A stretch of 64,000 bases of DNA from Lepiota brunneoincarnata (taxonomy: Eukaryota > Basidiomycota > Agaricomycetes > Agaricales > Agaricaceae): positions 372,001-436,000 of the forward strand of contig JAEBUN010000018.1 in NCBI GenBank assembly GCA_023014365.1. Reading direction: 5' to 3'. Within the stretch, counting starts at the first letter, position 1. The number at the start of each line of letters is the position of its first letter. The notes below the pieces were generated by a model, which was given only the letters and a program-made list of their open reading frames with translations, made no database searches and was not told where the DNA came from. The translations under genes were made by a program, and so were the position numbers. Shown piece after piece: positions 24,197-36,833 of the stretch.

Positions 24197-24434
24197 ATTG
24201 ACTCGGGAACGGGGGTGGTGGATCAGCTCCAGTCACTGTCAATGGATATAAGTATTCACATTGAAATTCCACCGATTCGGCGAATGCATCAGGGCAGGTA
24301 TATCAATTCATGCCCTGGTCGCAGGCGAGAGTTACGATCATGGAGAGACATACACGGCGTCTCCGGAAGGATCGTCTCCATGGCAAAGCATTTGTGGAGA
24401 GAAGTTGATTGTATGTACTGCCTCCAGAACTTAA

Positions 24435-24992
24435 TTGAGAACGCCCCTTCGGAAGAGCGGACAAAACACCCGTCACTATTCACTGCCTGATGCCCGAAAC
24501 GTCCTTCACAAAACGTTCGACCGCGCCCGTTTCGTGGATTCCCCATGGACTCCCAAGAGCAGAGCGCTAGCACCCTGGCAAGAATGGGACCCGCGCACGT
24601 TTGAGAAGTCTTTGGCAGACTTGTCCAATGCCACACAGGCCATGGCTATGCCGGCGACTTCTACCAATGTTTCGTCCCATCAGAACCAATATCATGCCCA
24701 TGTGGACAAGAACGACAACACGCGAACACGTACTCTGCCCTCTCTATACGAACGGCACCGCCACATCCTGAGAGAAATCTCCGACACCCTCTACCTCCCA
24801 GACATCCTACGCACCAAGGATGGCATATTGGCACTAGCATCCTTCCTTGAAAAATCCGGCGCCTACACAAATCTGGCAAAGGCCCACCACAACGACGCCA
24901 CCCGGCTATCAATGACATCCCACACATTGAGGACTGATGGCCCACCTGCCCCATCTGGCTCTCATAACAATTATTATATTCCTTTTTATTAG
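24435..24992 (+). CDS. Hypothetical ORF, unrecognised
   Basis: An uninterrupted 185-codon frame, longer than chance frames nearby. The C-terminal half has a soluble, helix-rich look (YERHRHILREISDTLYLPDI, GILALASFLEKSGAYTNLAK), and the end is low-complexity (GSHNNYYIPFY). It slightly resembles the tail of fungal retroelement polyproteins, but I cannot support that from sequence. No flanking repeats, reverse transcriptase motif or target duplication was seen. It may be an exon of a larger decayed gene between 24.2 and 25.3 kb. Confidence 0.3.
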   Translation: MRTPLRKSGQNTRHYSLPDARNVLHKTFDRARFVDSPWTPKSRALAPWQEWDPRTFEKSLADLSNATQAMAMPATSTNVSSHQNQYHAHVDKNDNTRTRTLPSLYERHRHILREISDTLYLPDILRTKDGILALASFLEKSGAYTNLAKAHHNDATRLSMTSHTLRTDGPPAPSGSHNNYYIPFY

Positions 24993-25373
24993 TATGTTAT
25001 TACCTTTTCTACTTACTGCCACCTTGCAATACGGACATCGTGCCATTGGCGTATAGGACATACCACACTACTAGAAACCTTTACAGGCATTTCGGAACTT
25101 TTATCCCTGTAGATATTCCACCGTGTGAGACCTCCACTGTTTTCACTGCAGACTTTAACCTCTACTAGAAATCTCTACACATCCTCTCAAACTTTATTAC
25201 GTAGACCCACCACTGTTGACTTCCGGGCATTGGGCCCTACCGCGTCTTAGCAATAGTTTGCTTGTTGCGGTATATAAATGCAGAGTTCAAAAAAATAAAA
25301 ATTTGCACACGTGACTGTTAGTAGACACGAGTCACGTGAGTGATCAACCTTTCGCGTTGAGCGTTTGACGCGG

Positions 25374-28300
25374 ATGTTCATCCTGGAAAACATCACGACC
25401 GCCACCGCCATGGATACCAGCGGGTTCAGTCAAGTTGGGCGATACGGATCACTCAGTCTTATGAAACGACAAGAGCCTGATACTGCTGTAACAACATTTG
25501 GAATCGACACAGAGGAACTTACGTTCGGAAGGGACCCCAGCTGCAGTGTACGACTCTACTACCTCGATGTGGCCCTCACTCATTGCAAGATCACTTTTGA
25601 AGAGCGAAAGGTGTGACTAATCTAGAATTTATGCGTCTAATCTCTTATTAACACCCCGGCATAGGCATTCCTTGTCGTGCTTGGAAGTACCGGTCTGATC
25701 GTTGATGGATGCAAGGTCTACCCTAATAGGACTACTGGGGCACAACCAACCACCATCCCTCTTTCGAATAACTCGGAGATAGAGATACACAACAAGCGGT
25801 TCCGTTTCTCTTACCCTCCAAAGGAAATCCGTGCGACCCTATTCGCTACGCCCGCCCGTCAGTCGTGCTGTCACAATCACATCGAGCAGTAAAAGTCTAA
25901 CCATCTAGCTTAGCATCCAATCGAAAACCTCGACTGTCTATGATTAATTCCGCCCAAGTTTTTTCTCCGTGTCCCTCTAAGGATCCCCGCGAGAATCTCA
26001 GGATACTTAAAAGCCCCATGAAAAACGCTTTCCGAAGTCCAATGAAGCCCTCTGCACTTTCACTACCACCGATTATATCCCCGCAAAAAGTCAGTGACGA
26101 AAATGAAGGGGATGAGGAGGAGGCCATTGTCCTTGTTGACGGAAACCATCCTCGTGTCGTTGAAGAGGGTAAAGACCTTGTGATACTCGAGGATATCGAG
26201 GTGCCTATCCCCCAACCTGTGTTCCATATACAGCCACCACAGACGCCGCAGCGGCGGCGGTCACAGTCTTTACATCGTGCGGTGCTTATACGAAGCGCCC
26301 AACGGATGGTACTTGAGCATGAACAACAATGCCGACAGGAAGAAGAAGAAAGAGAAGAGGAAATGGAGGTTCTGGATGTTATTGCCGGTGGTGACATGGA
26401 TAGCGACGGGGACGATGTCAACCACCAAGAAAAATGTGACGAGCTTCCGCCTTCTGATGAGGACACAGACGAGGAAGAGGAAACTGAAGAAAATATCCAC
26501 GGGCAGCAGAAGTCATTGTGGAGAAAGAGTTTGGAGACGTTATGGCCCTTCAGAAGCATGAGTCCCACAGAGCCCGAGGTATTTCCAGGTCACCGCATCA
26601 AACATGGACATGGACATTGACTGAAAGTACAGACCGTTGAGGAGGAAACAATGCGACAGGAAGGACAAACAAGTTCGGAGGAGGAGCTGGCGGACGAAGC
26701 ATACGAGGCCCAGGATCAACCGGAAGCGCTTCCTTCCTTACTTCAGGCTACTCCAATTCGTCGTCCTCTGGGCTCCTTCATGACCCCCCAGGTTGCCCAA
26801 GTGAAACCACCCATATTCGACCGCGGACAAAGTGTCGAACCATCCCGAGGCCGACTGGGAGGGGGACCCCCGCTCAGATATTCTTTGGGCGGGGAAGCTA
26901 GAAGGGTTCCTCTCGAGCCAGTGTGGCGTGTTCAAGATATTGTCGTTCCTCTCCGGGGGGAGCAAGGGTCCAGCACACTTCCACACGACGCCGAATCTAG
27001 GACTTCCGATGCCCCGCTCCCGGGGAAGGACCTGGAGCAAGTACAATCATCACCCATGCGCGGTCGCACCGACGTTAGCGTGGAAGAACGAAAGGTGACC
27101 AAGTCCTATCCGTTGTGTTGACCAAAGAGAAATTAATTTATTGGAATAGGCGATACAGGAGCGTCGGCGGAGTGCCCTTCGGGACATGGATTCCTATTTT
27201 TCCGGAGGAATTCCCGGCATGTCACCCTCGAAAGCATTCACTTCCCCTGTTAAATCGGCATTCTGTGACGCTCATAACCCATTCCGGCCAGTGTCACCCA
27301 CGAAATTAGCCAGTCCGGTCAAAGATATCGCACGGAGGTTGAGCACGGAGGAAGAAACTGAGCAGTTGGATACACGCAGCCTGCTTGAACGGATGAAAGA
27401 GACTGTGGAGGGCATGAAAAAGCGACGCAGCACTCTCGGCTTATCAGGAACTAGTCCTGTCAAACTCCCTGCTAGCTTGGATGCCCTTGAACATGCGGCA
27501 ACGGTCCCCCTTTCGCCGACTTGGCCGGACGAACGAGAAGTTACCAACAAAAGGGATAGCGAAAATGTAATGGGTGCCGAGGAGCCCTTATCCCTACTAC
27601 AAACCACATCCACGGGCGGTGTAGCTGCAGAAGCCCAGCCCAGTCAGGGATTCAAGGCCGAGCGAAAACCGGTGGTGCGAGGGATCAATAAGAATACCCC
27701 CGTAGTCCCTACTATTGTAGAGGACAACATGCCCGACGAAGAACCTCAATCACGTGACAATATGGTGCTGGGTCGCGAGTCTGCCAATCCGGAGCCTGTA
27801 TGTAGCATCTTTAATTCTATGAGACTTCGCCTACTTACTTATTCTAATAGGGGAATTCTCAGCTGGAAGTGCTCGCAAAGCGTTCCCGCACAAGGGGTCG
27901 AAGTCCTCATCCTGCTACTGAATTGGCCCCCCGACGGACCCGAAAACCAACAACAGAACCGGAGGACATCAATGAGACCAACGAGGATGTTGCCTTACCA
28001 GCACCTAACCGGACTAGACGCAGAGCCACGAAAACCGACCAACAATCTGCCCCTGTCCCTGTTCCAGCACCCACAAGACGCACTCGTAAGGCGACAGCAG
28101 AGCCTCCAGTACCTGATGAGCTCGAGACCCAAGAACCAACCAAATTAGAGGAACCGATGCCTGTGGTCAAGCGTCCGACAAAGAGAACTGCTGTCGTGGA
28201 GAAGGAAACAAAAGTTGCTGTACCTCAACCCACACGCCGGAGCCGACCGCACAAAGCGACTGCGGCGGAACAAGATGAAGGTAGCGGGGTAAAACCAGCG

Positions 28301-28828
28301 GCAGGACGCGCCCATGGGACCAAAGCTATTCCTATTGAGGTTGATAACGTCGACGCCGAGGACCCACTCGACTCCTTGAAGGTTTCAGATCAGACTGAGG
28401 AACATAAACCCATAGCTGCGTCTAAGCGCGCCAGCAAATCCCAGAAAACTCGAACTGCAGTAAAGCAAGAAGAAAACATCGAAACGGTCAAGACGACTAC
28501 CACACGAGCTGGTCGCAAGGCAGCCCCCGCTGCCGCTGTCAATACTCCTGCGCCGACGAAAAGTCGGGCGCGGAAGACGCCCGCAACGGCTCCCGCTGCC
28601 GTCCAGGTCGACGTGGATAAGGAGAATACGCCGAGAACCCGACCTTCAGCCGGATCAGCTAAAAAGGATACTGCGAACGATGTTGACGAGGGTGTGGTTG
28701 TGAAAGTTAAATCGACCCGGACAAGGACCAGGGCGGCAAAGCAGGAAGAGGTGGAAGAGGTGGACACGCGTCCACCTGCAGGGACCCGTGTAATGCGCTC
28801 AACGCGCGTACGCACGAAGACCTCGTGA
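25374..28828 (+). CDS. FHA-domain nuclear protein with Ki-67-like architecture
   Basis: Large multi-exon protein (about 1,050 residues). An FHA phosphothreonine-binding domain lies near residues 20-120: GRYGSL, FGRDPSCSVRLYYLDVALTH (GR...TH core) and the NNSEIEIHNKRFRF strand. Introns at 25611-25664, 25859-25914 and near 26578, 27095 and 27800 all splice in frame. The long middle is acidic and disordered, with repeated Ser-Pro-x-Lys sites (SPMK, SPMK, SPVK, SPTK, SPVK) of the CDK type. The C-terminal 320 residues are basic, with repeated RRTRK, TRRSR and RTRTRA clusters suited to DNA or chromatin binding, plus a KENTPR motif. No catalytic domain is seen. FHA plus CDK sites plus basic tail resembles Ki-67-type chromosome proteins; that is inference. 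Start at 25374 or the internal MDTSGF at 25410. Confidence 0.85.
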
Positions 28829-30906
28829 TTAACCCTTTTTTCGATTGGTTGGAACCTTGTAAAGTCCTGCAACATATTTTTATGACTTCGTAAATTTTGG
28901 ATAGTTAATATCATGCCCGACGTTCTGGTCACAAGCAGGCTGTGATCCAATACCCGTAGAAAATGTCAACTTCATGAAGAGCAATCCGGGGTTAAAGAAC
29001 CATGAATCCTGACCCGAGAGGAGGAAACGAGTGCAGCTCTCCACTTGGGCTGGGTTGAAAACTCCGACGTTTTTAACGCCCGGGACTTTCACACGCTAAA
29101 AGTATGTTAAACACATATTTAACCATTGAGGGTCAGGTTTGGGTGTGCGAAAAATGTGGAAAGATGCTAGGTGTGACCCAGCCTTTGGCACGCTTGTAGA
29201 GGTCATTGTGAACCCAAAAGCCCCTAGTCACTGGTAAAGTCGCTGCTCACCACAGTCCACCATTGCTCATGCTTTCAGCTGCACAGCAGGAGCTGCTCTT
29301 GGACGCTCATCACGAGTTCATCGCGGCCGGGACTGCAGAGCTTCGAGATTCGCCGGATTTATTCGAACAAGTAATCCCCGGCAAAGGATAGTCAAGAAAG
29401 GGGAAAGCCTGGCCCGCTCATGTGGTGTCAAACTCAAGGAGATGAAGATGCTGCTCGGCCAAGTGCACATTCTATCCACGTGTATGTTAACATTGTTCAG
29501 TCGTAGCACTATCCCTAAGATGTTCTGTTGGTGCTTCGGAGTTGAAATCTCGCGTAGATTATGGGAAACCGCCTGACATTTTCTATGTTACTCAGAATAT
29601 TGTGTAAAACAATTTTCACCGTTTTTAATATAGTGTGAAATTTTCATCACACGGGCTTGAATGAAAACCCACATTTCTCACACGAGCGAAATAAATTTCG
29701 ACCCAGGGCTACCCTCCGATACTTCGTTTAACATTTGCAATACAATCAGACCCAGAGTGAACGCTCCATTGGGTTCATGGAAATCCCAAGGCTTTAATTG
29801 CAACGTCATTATCATAAACGTTCTCTTAGCGGAGAATGCATGCAACGAGTTGTAGGACGGAGAAACCGAGGATCGAATACAAAAATAGGGAAGGGTTGGT
29901 TCATTGGACGCTTGGATTCACCAGGAACTGAAATGGAGAAAATCGGAAATTACAGGGCGAGCAGGACACTCGGGACAAATGACGAGACGGACTGTACTTT
30001 GTATACCTGATTATTGACCCTGATCCTCTTATGAATATCACCCGGGTAGCTCAATGGAGTTTCCAACTGATAGGCCATTCGATTCTGTAGTGTGCCCCGG
30101 TCTGCAGTAACGGAAGTGAGACCGGGGCGCGATTCCTCCCACACGTGGAGATATACACAACACGTTGGATAACGGGGAATCCGGACCTAACTGTCAGATA
30201 TTCCGTGTTTTGTCGATTCACAATAATGAGACTCCATTCAGAAACAACAGAGGATTTTCGTCACTTGTTCGTGTGTTCTCCTTTGAGGGTATGGCAGGTG
30301 ATCAGGTACCTGTATGTACATATGTTTCGCGTCTGGGTGGTATTCATCTGTGAAGACAAGAAGCTGTACACATCCGCTTGAAATGTTCGTCGGGCATGCG
30401 CTTCAGGTGGCTGTAATGAACAACTAAAAAACGATGATCTCATGGTTCTAGTGATGGTGGTTGTCTTGGGCCTTAGTTATAGGCTAGTATCGAGGGGATA
30501 GAGAGAGGCAGACACCATCCGAGTGCGTCGCCGCATCTAAATAAAGACGGTCACTACTACAAACTACATGCACAGTCATAACACGTGTGGATGTCAAGTA
30601 GAAATAACTGATTTAAGCGACGCGAAAGATGATCAGGTCCACAGATCCCAGTGGGCGGCCCGAGGATGATCACCAATTTGATCAAGGATTTAAAGCCTCC
30701 ACTGGACAACACAACACGTTGGACAGGTGGACAGGTAACAACATAGGATCTATCACCGTGCGCCGAGGCTTTCGGTGGATGGATATGTAAAAATTATCAA
30801 GCGCAGGACCCCCTACCGGGCGTTGCGATGTCAAGCTTGGATTATCCCCGACACTGGGATACTAGCCACATGGTCGACGATAATAGCCACATTATGGCGC
30901 ACTGAA
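28829..30906. other. Gene-poor interval; tRNA-like box pair only
   Basis: About 2.1 kb with only short frames and no recognised protein. At 30047-30137 there is an A-box-like (TAGCTCAATGG) and a B-box-like (GCGATTCC) motif pair about 80 bases apart that does not fold into a cloverleaf. Confidence 0.4.
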
Positions 30907-30995
30907 GGGCATTTAGTTTAGGGGTATAACATTCGCTTCGCATGGAATTGGTCGTTGGATGCGAAAGGTCGTGGGTTCAATTCCCACAATGTCCA
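30907..30995 (+). tRNA. tRNA-Ala (anticodon CGC), with a 17-nt intron
   Basis: Seven-base acceptor stem GGGCATT pairs with AATGTCC and includes the G3:U70 wobble that marks alanine tRNAs. The D-arm is GTT...AAC, the anticodon stem TTCGC pairs with GCGAA, and the T-arm is GTGGG-TTCAATT-CCCAC. The anticodon CGC is at 30939-30941. The intron (30943-30959) follows the base 3' to the anticodon, the canonical position. The discriminator is A. A T-run at about 31000-31006 is a good pol III terminator. Confidence 0.93.
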
Positions 30996-31713
30996 TTGAT
31001 TTTTTTCCCCCCTTCATCGCAGCACGTTGAACAACACATGAATAAGAATCTTCAGCCCATGGAATCCAGATTACTTGTGGAGCTTGCATCTGCCTTTCAC
31101 ATGTACTTAAAGAGACCATAGCCGCATTGATCTCCAATCGCTGCGAACTATTCCAAACCGCAGGTGGGGATTGGTTCTGCACAAAATACCATTATTGATT
31201 CTGCTTGAATTATTGTCGTGACCACCAATATCCCACGCGTTTCGCAGAGTCGGCTTACTGGGAATGAGAGACTCGTGGGGGGGGTTGAACGTTTGAACGC
31301 TGAGCAGCCATCAAACTGCCGGACATGCCATGGACCCAAGCCCTCGGGTTAGTGCAAAATCGCCACCTCGACGTGCCGCCAGCACACACCACCATTCCAC
31401 ACTGGAGAACAACAAGACAGACAGAGTGCTTCCGGTTGTTAGCCTGATTTAGACTGGTTTCACACCCGGTGTAATTTATTGGCTTAACATTATGCCTTTT
31501 GTAACCATGGTTTTACTACTTATTTTTGGACAGGGTGAATTATCTCTGATAACCCATATAAGCTATAAGGACAGTGTGAAATGAGGAGGGCGAGGAGTTG
31601 GTTGTACAAGTTGGCTGTACACTAAACTTCCCATTATGGGGAGCCCAGTCATAAGATGGGGTCGTCGCCCAACGAGGGGGCAGGGAACATAAAATTAAAA
31701 AAATGCCAAGGAA
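30996..31713. other. Intergenic, no supported gene
   Basis: About 700 bases after the tRNA; only short frames. Nothing recognised. Confidence 0.4.
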
Positions 31714-33176
31714 TCAAATTCTGTCCTGCAAGGCCGAAGAGAGAACGTAATCAAGCATCAAACCAGCCCAAAGCGGCCAGCCAAGATGGCCGTTTCGTTT
31801 GAAATTACCTACAGCCGAGATTGACAGTGGAGTTTCAGAACAAATAAACACGTGGGGGGAGGGGGGGAGCGGTGACTTACGCCAACAGCTCTCGGGGACG
31901 TCGAGGTCGACAGTTAGGAATTGCCAAATTACATGGACCACGGTTCCGCCGACAGAAACTACAAAGAATGGCCAGCCTTGGTTGTTCAAGTAACCCGCGA
32001 GGGCGAGTAGGGAGATAAAGCCAAGTGCGATGAGGCAAAGCAAAGGCCGGATCCAGGACCCAAATAAAATGGCGGTTGATTTAGCACCCATCTTGATGTC
32101 GTCTTTGATGTCTTGGCAAGCGTAGATGGTATCTAGGTTTTTGGATAAGCGATGTAACAAAGCCGTGGGAGGGAAAACGCCGACCAACCATACAGCATGG
32201 TCCAACTGTTCCAAATGACAAGCGTTAGCAGGGGTAAAGTTGATGACAGGGTTTATTTTTACGCACCACCAACAGGCTCCCATAGCGACACTCAGAAGTG
32301 CTTCATCAGCATAGCCGGTAGTTGCGACCCATGCGGTGACGAAACCAAAATTCATGGCGAAACCCAACCATGCTTGAGGCCAATGTGTGAAGCGCTTCAT
32401 CAAGGGATAGATAGCGAATCTTAGCAAAGGATGAGCGGGTTAGACGTCTTTACGGCACAGAACGACTAGAAGCTTGTCGTACAGGGGAAGAAGTTGAAAT
32501 ACGGCCACCCAAAGTCTACAGCGCTCAAGGTCAGTCCTCCAGATGCATGGCGTATGGTTTTTGTGACATACGCTAGACCCTTGAGGGTTGAAGCAAAGAA
32601 GGCCAGTCCGACAATATACTGAATGATAACGTATATACTTGCAGCGAAAACAGAGATTCTGCCGCTCGGGAGTGGTCTTTTTTTTGTGCGTGCTGATGTC
32701 TTTCCATCAGTAGATGTCCCCTCGTCATGGATATGAATACTCACCCACGCCAGCATCTAACTTGCGGTCGAAAATATCGTTTATGGTGCAAGCTGATGTG
32801 CGCAGAATAACGGCGCCGAAAAGGCAGTTGAGCATACTCCACCAGTAGTCCCGTAGAGGCATTTGTGTGCGATAGGCGGCCATAGTGAGGCCCCAAGCTA
32901 GAAAAAAAAAACTAGAGCGTGAAGGATGAGGAACTATGAAAACAGCCCTGAGCTACGTACCGAAAGGCCAAAACATGAGAATAAATCCTGTAGGCTACCA
33001 TAAAATCAGGATGATAGAAGCATTGGATTCAAGGCTGGCCATACCCTCTCCACTCTTGCAAGTTCAAGGTAAGGTCGGACATGTACAGGGAACAAGTTGA
33101 GGGGGAACTTGGGGGTAGGTTCTTGAGATTTCCCTGGAGGCAGGAGGGGGTCATTCTCCGCGCTGCGTTGGCCCAT
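31714..33176 (-). CDS. UbiA-family membrane prenyltransferase (COQ2-like)
   Basis: Transfers a polyprenyl chain to an aromatic acceptor in the membrane. The ATG at 33176 (MGQRSAENDPLLPPGKSQEP) precedes RPYLELARVER, the usual UbiA start. The first Asp motif is NDIFDRKLD followed by RTKKRPLPSGRIS; the second is DTIYACQDIKDDIKMGAKS. Other family blocks are TMAAYRTQMPLRDYWWSM, YPLMKRFTHWPQAWLGF and the C-terminal ESCWRNFKRNGHLGWPLWAG with a last TM. Several short introns are needed; the junction near 32430-32480 is the least certain. The N-terminus shows no clear mitochondrial presequence, so it may be a meroterpenoid-type enzyme rather than COQ2. No polyketide synthase is nearby. Family certain, substrate unknown. 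Confidence 0.87.
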
Positions 33177-35565
33177 CGTAGAGAGAAATTCGAAGAGGTA
33201 CGGATAGATAAATGATGATGGAGGTATTGTCGGTTTCCGACTGCTCTTATATGTTCCCCCACCCTTCCCCGTCTAACCACACGTGCAAACCTTCGAACGC
33301 CCCAATCGTGTTGGTGGCCATATGAATGGGTGATCGCCAAAACCGCACTCATCTGCCACCGTATAGCGAGATCGAAATCGGAATCTTTGGGCGAGCCGAA
33401 ATCCAAACCTTGCAAGGCGGAGGCCGGAAGTGCCTATCAGAATCCCAACGGAGCGGGTGGAATCCAGATTCCATGATCACAACACGACTTGATCTCTTCT
33501 CAGGGCCGGACCTGGCACCTTATGACAAAACCGTCTTCATCTATGAATAGCTGACCAGTCTAGGGCTTGGTTAAACGCTTATATTCATAGATGATTGGTG
33601 TCGGAAGATCATGACTCCCACACGGGAGCACCTGAGCTCTATCCTCCAGGACTTAAAATAACGATCCAGCGATGGGGCCCACTGGGAGTAAGTTGCATTA
33701 GTGTTTTTTGTTGTAGCGTTGGGAGGCTAGAACGGACTTGGTGGCACCGCGTGTCGCCGTTCAACGTTCAATTCCCAGAGGCAATCCTGAATAAGTGTGG
33801 AGTTGACTTGGCTTCCCTGACGGTAACTAGGCATTCAGTCCATACCTTGGGAGGCCGGCGGCGGCTTGAATAGGTGACGCAAGCTCAAACGACGCGCTTG
33901 GTGACTGAATTGAAGACATCATGGTCCTTCAGCAATGCAAGCTTTAAAGGCAGATGAAGGAATGGGGAAGACAAAGAACATGTTTCCATGCGCGAATCAT
34001 CGGATACGGAGATCTGTCATGTCTCCGGAACTAGGACGAAAGCTGGTAAACGAGAAGTTTGTGGCAATTTTTCGGTTCTAGTTTGGAGCGGACCTTTAGT
34101 CAGAGAGGCAAGTAAACCAGAGACCACTTAGACGAGCAGAACCAAGTCTAGTGTCTGGATCAGAGGTACATGTGGAAAACAAAACTTGAGCGCTGAGCAC
34201 TTTGGAATTGGGCGCTTTTTCAGTCTCGGGAGTCGTGGAAAATTTGATCCGTTTTTAAATGATGGCAGCACATCGCGCCTCAAAACGGAATCGCAAACCT
34301 GAGCAAGGGCATGGAATGTTACAACATAGTTGCTCATGTTTGAGCCTGTCATAACCTTATCGGTACCGAAAGAAATCTGCAAACGAGAAATTAAGCTGCT
34401 TTCTCTATGATAGGATTTGGACGAGGTGCCTAGATTTTAATTCAAACACCGGATCTACAGAAAGCTCGCCAAACAAGCCGACGCATGAACCATGCCTTAC
34501 ATCGATAGGGGATTAAGGTATCGAATGGAGTGCAATGGAGTGCTATGGCACACATCCAACCCCGAACTTTGCAAGTTGACATTCGTCGGCCCATTGAACC
34601 CATAAAACTATATATGTAGCTCTCCGTTCAGGCTGTGGTGCGCAAGCATTTTCATGGCGTATATTTAATGTGTCCGTGTCGTGAAGAGATGCCTTTTTGT
34701 TCTCACTGAACGTATAACAGGGACTGAAGCAATGCCGAGCTAACTATTTTCCCGATTGGAAGTCTCTATTCCTCGTACAAAGTTCACAAGCAAGAATGAA
34801 GAAGGGTTAGCGTAAGTAGTTCGGTTATATCGACGCGTCGGGATGCTCTGATGAGCCATATCCCCAGTCAGGCAAGACAACCGGGTGGCAATTGAGTTTA
34901 ACGGGGTTGACGGAGACCCAGGAGATTATTGCAATGCAGTGAGAGTGAGTAGGGCCGCTGAGACAATTCCAATCTTAAATAGCACACCGACGCGGGGGAG
35001 GGGCGGGATGCTACCGACCCGCTCTCGGTGCCGTCAAGATTACCATTATCAGGTACCAGGATTTCATTTGCCTATTCCACTTCGCCCTCGGAGATGGGAC
35101 TGCTCGAGGGTGAGATCCTGGCCGGTTGGCTCGGGGTTACCTTCTCAAAGAATGCAGGAATACCCTTAACTTTCGGATCTGTTGGCTAGAAAAGTTCTCG
35201 ACTACCTCGAAAGACACTTTTCTTGACCTCCAGGATTTGTACGCTCGTGGCGTTACCCGATCATCTGGTAAAAAGTCAATGTGGGTGTTCCGGCGCTTAT
35301 TGTCTTTCAGCAGGGGCCGCCTGTTGTGACAAGAGTGTTATATTATTAGGAACGCAATTTGACATACCCTTGTAATGTACATCGGGTGCCGGAAGGAAAT
35401 ACGAAAGGATATGCCAACAACACGAGTTGAGTGGCGTCGAAGGGGGAGGGGGGTAAATTCCCTAATCCTGATATAGAAAAGAGGGGGTGTCGGTTGGTCC
35501 GAGTCGGGGTCTTGCCATTCCTTTTGTACACATACATATATACAAGCGGGCGCATTACGCATGCC
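33177..35565. other. Gene-poor interval, no supported gene
   Basis: About 2.4 kb between the UbiA gene and the former 3' end of the eleventh seven-transmembrane gene. Frames of 60-95 codons on both strands lack recognisable motifs. Confidence 0.4.
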
Positions 35566-35616
35566 TCAGACTTCCCCGCCGCTAGTGGTTGCCGTATGAG
35601 AAGTTGTGTTCAAGTA

Positions 35617-35644
35617 CAGTAGGGTAACAAAAGTTTTGCAAAAA
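35617..35644. repeat. Left terminal inverted repeat of the Tc1/mariner element
   Basis: CAGTAGGGTAACAAAAGTTT and the next eight bases, mirrored at the right end with two mismatches. It holds an internal palindrome (CAAAAGTTTTG). The TA duplication is at 35615-35616. Confidence 0.9.
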
Positions 35645-35715
35645 CAACAAAGACAAATAATGCATTAATCATTAAAAATATTCACTACACTACTACAACT
35701 GCATCTAAAATTATG

Positions 35716-36767
35716 TTAATATTTTGGATGGTGGCCCTTAGCCTCATAGACTGCCTGAGCACAATTGGGCATGCTCTTGACCAGGTCATTAATATAATTT
35801 AAATTAATCATTGTCCAATCATCCTGAAATGCCTCCCAAAGTTTGTCAAGGTTTTTGGGGATTTCTGGTCAGTCATTTATTCTGACTTTGATGCATTTCC
35901 ATACATATTCAATGGATCAACATCTGGTGACTGAACTGGATGTAGAAGTTGATTGGGGAGGTGGGAATTGCAGAGTTGTTGGGTGACCTTTGCATGGTAA
36001 ATTAGAGGTCCATCTTCCATCACTGCTACCTACTCCCTCTCCTCCAATAAATTCCCATAAAAATCCTACAATGGTCCACTAAGGACTAGGCTAACATAAT
36101 TTGCATCAGTCCTTGTATCCTTGGATATATAAACCAGTGGAATGAGTTTTTTGTGTGCCATATACCCCCATATCATAAGACTCTGTCTTCCAGAATTGAA
36201 AGTAGGGGTAAAACACCTTTCCATGTACCTCTCACCAGGTCTCCTCCATACCCAAACCATCTTTGAACCCAATCCAATCTCCACAGAAGCCTCATCTGTC
36301 TGGATTACATGTCTCCAGTCCTCCTCTATCCACCCCCAATGATCTCTTGCTCATACCATCCTGGCTTTGACATGGGAGGGCTTAAGAAATAGTTTCTTTG
36401 CAGAAATGTATTTACTAAGACCCAATTAATACCTAATAGTATACCAGATAGTATGGGGATGAGCAGGGGAGTCAAAGGAAGTGTTTCTTGAGTGGGTGAT
36501 CTTGTAGGGAGTTTGGGGTCTATTTCTCTCCAGCACAATTTTGATGTGTTACATTGCCCTGTCATTCAATAAGGAAGGTCTCCCAGACCTAGGGGCATCC
36601 TCATAATGATCCTGCTCCTTGTGCCTATGGATAACCCACTAGATGGTGGAAATATTGACTCGGAAGTAATCAGTAATTTCACAAGCAGGAATACATCCCT
36701 GATGCTTTGTACATATCAGGGAGCATAGTTCAGAGACAGTATTCTTCTTTCCAGCTATTTTTGGCAT
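35716..36767 (-). pseudogene. Tc1-family transposase relic
   Basis: About 350 codons long, the usual Tc1 transposase length. It begins MPKIAGKKNTVSELCSLICT, an N-terminal helix-turn-helix region (EITDYFRVNISTI, then a stop codon, WVIHRHKEQ). The middle is the DDE core region EIGLGSKMVWVWRRPGERYM and SGRQSLMIWGYMAH. The end keeps HPVQSPDVDPL, the third catalytic stretch, then WKCIKVRIND and NCAQAV. In-frame stops and at least two frame changes mean no full protein can be made, so the copy is non-autonomous. Confidence 0.88.
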
Positions 36768-36833
36768 GTAAGATATAGTTGTTGATTAATGGGAATTTTT
36801 TTCATTTGTTGTTAAATGAGGTCATGTGACAAA

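Noticed and set aside
24435..24992. Possible retroelement polyprotein tail
   Set aside because: A faint resemblance only; no reverse transcriptase, integrase or terminal repeat motif is visible, so it is listed as a hypothetical ORF.
30047..30137. Second tRNA gene
   Set aside because: Box sequences are present, but acceptor and T stems fail to pair, so it is not called as a tRNA.
34885..35340. Possible small cysteine-rich secreted protein (CGCSGAYCLSAGAACC stretch near 35280)
   Set aside because: No signal peptide and no supported start or splice pattern; the cysteine cluster alone is not enough.
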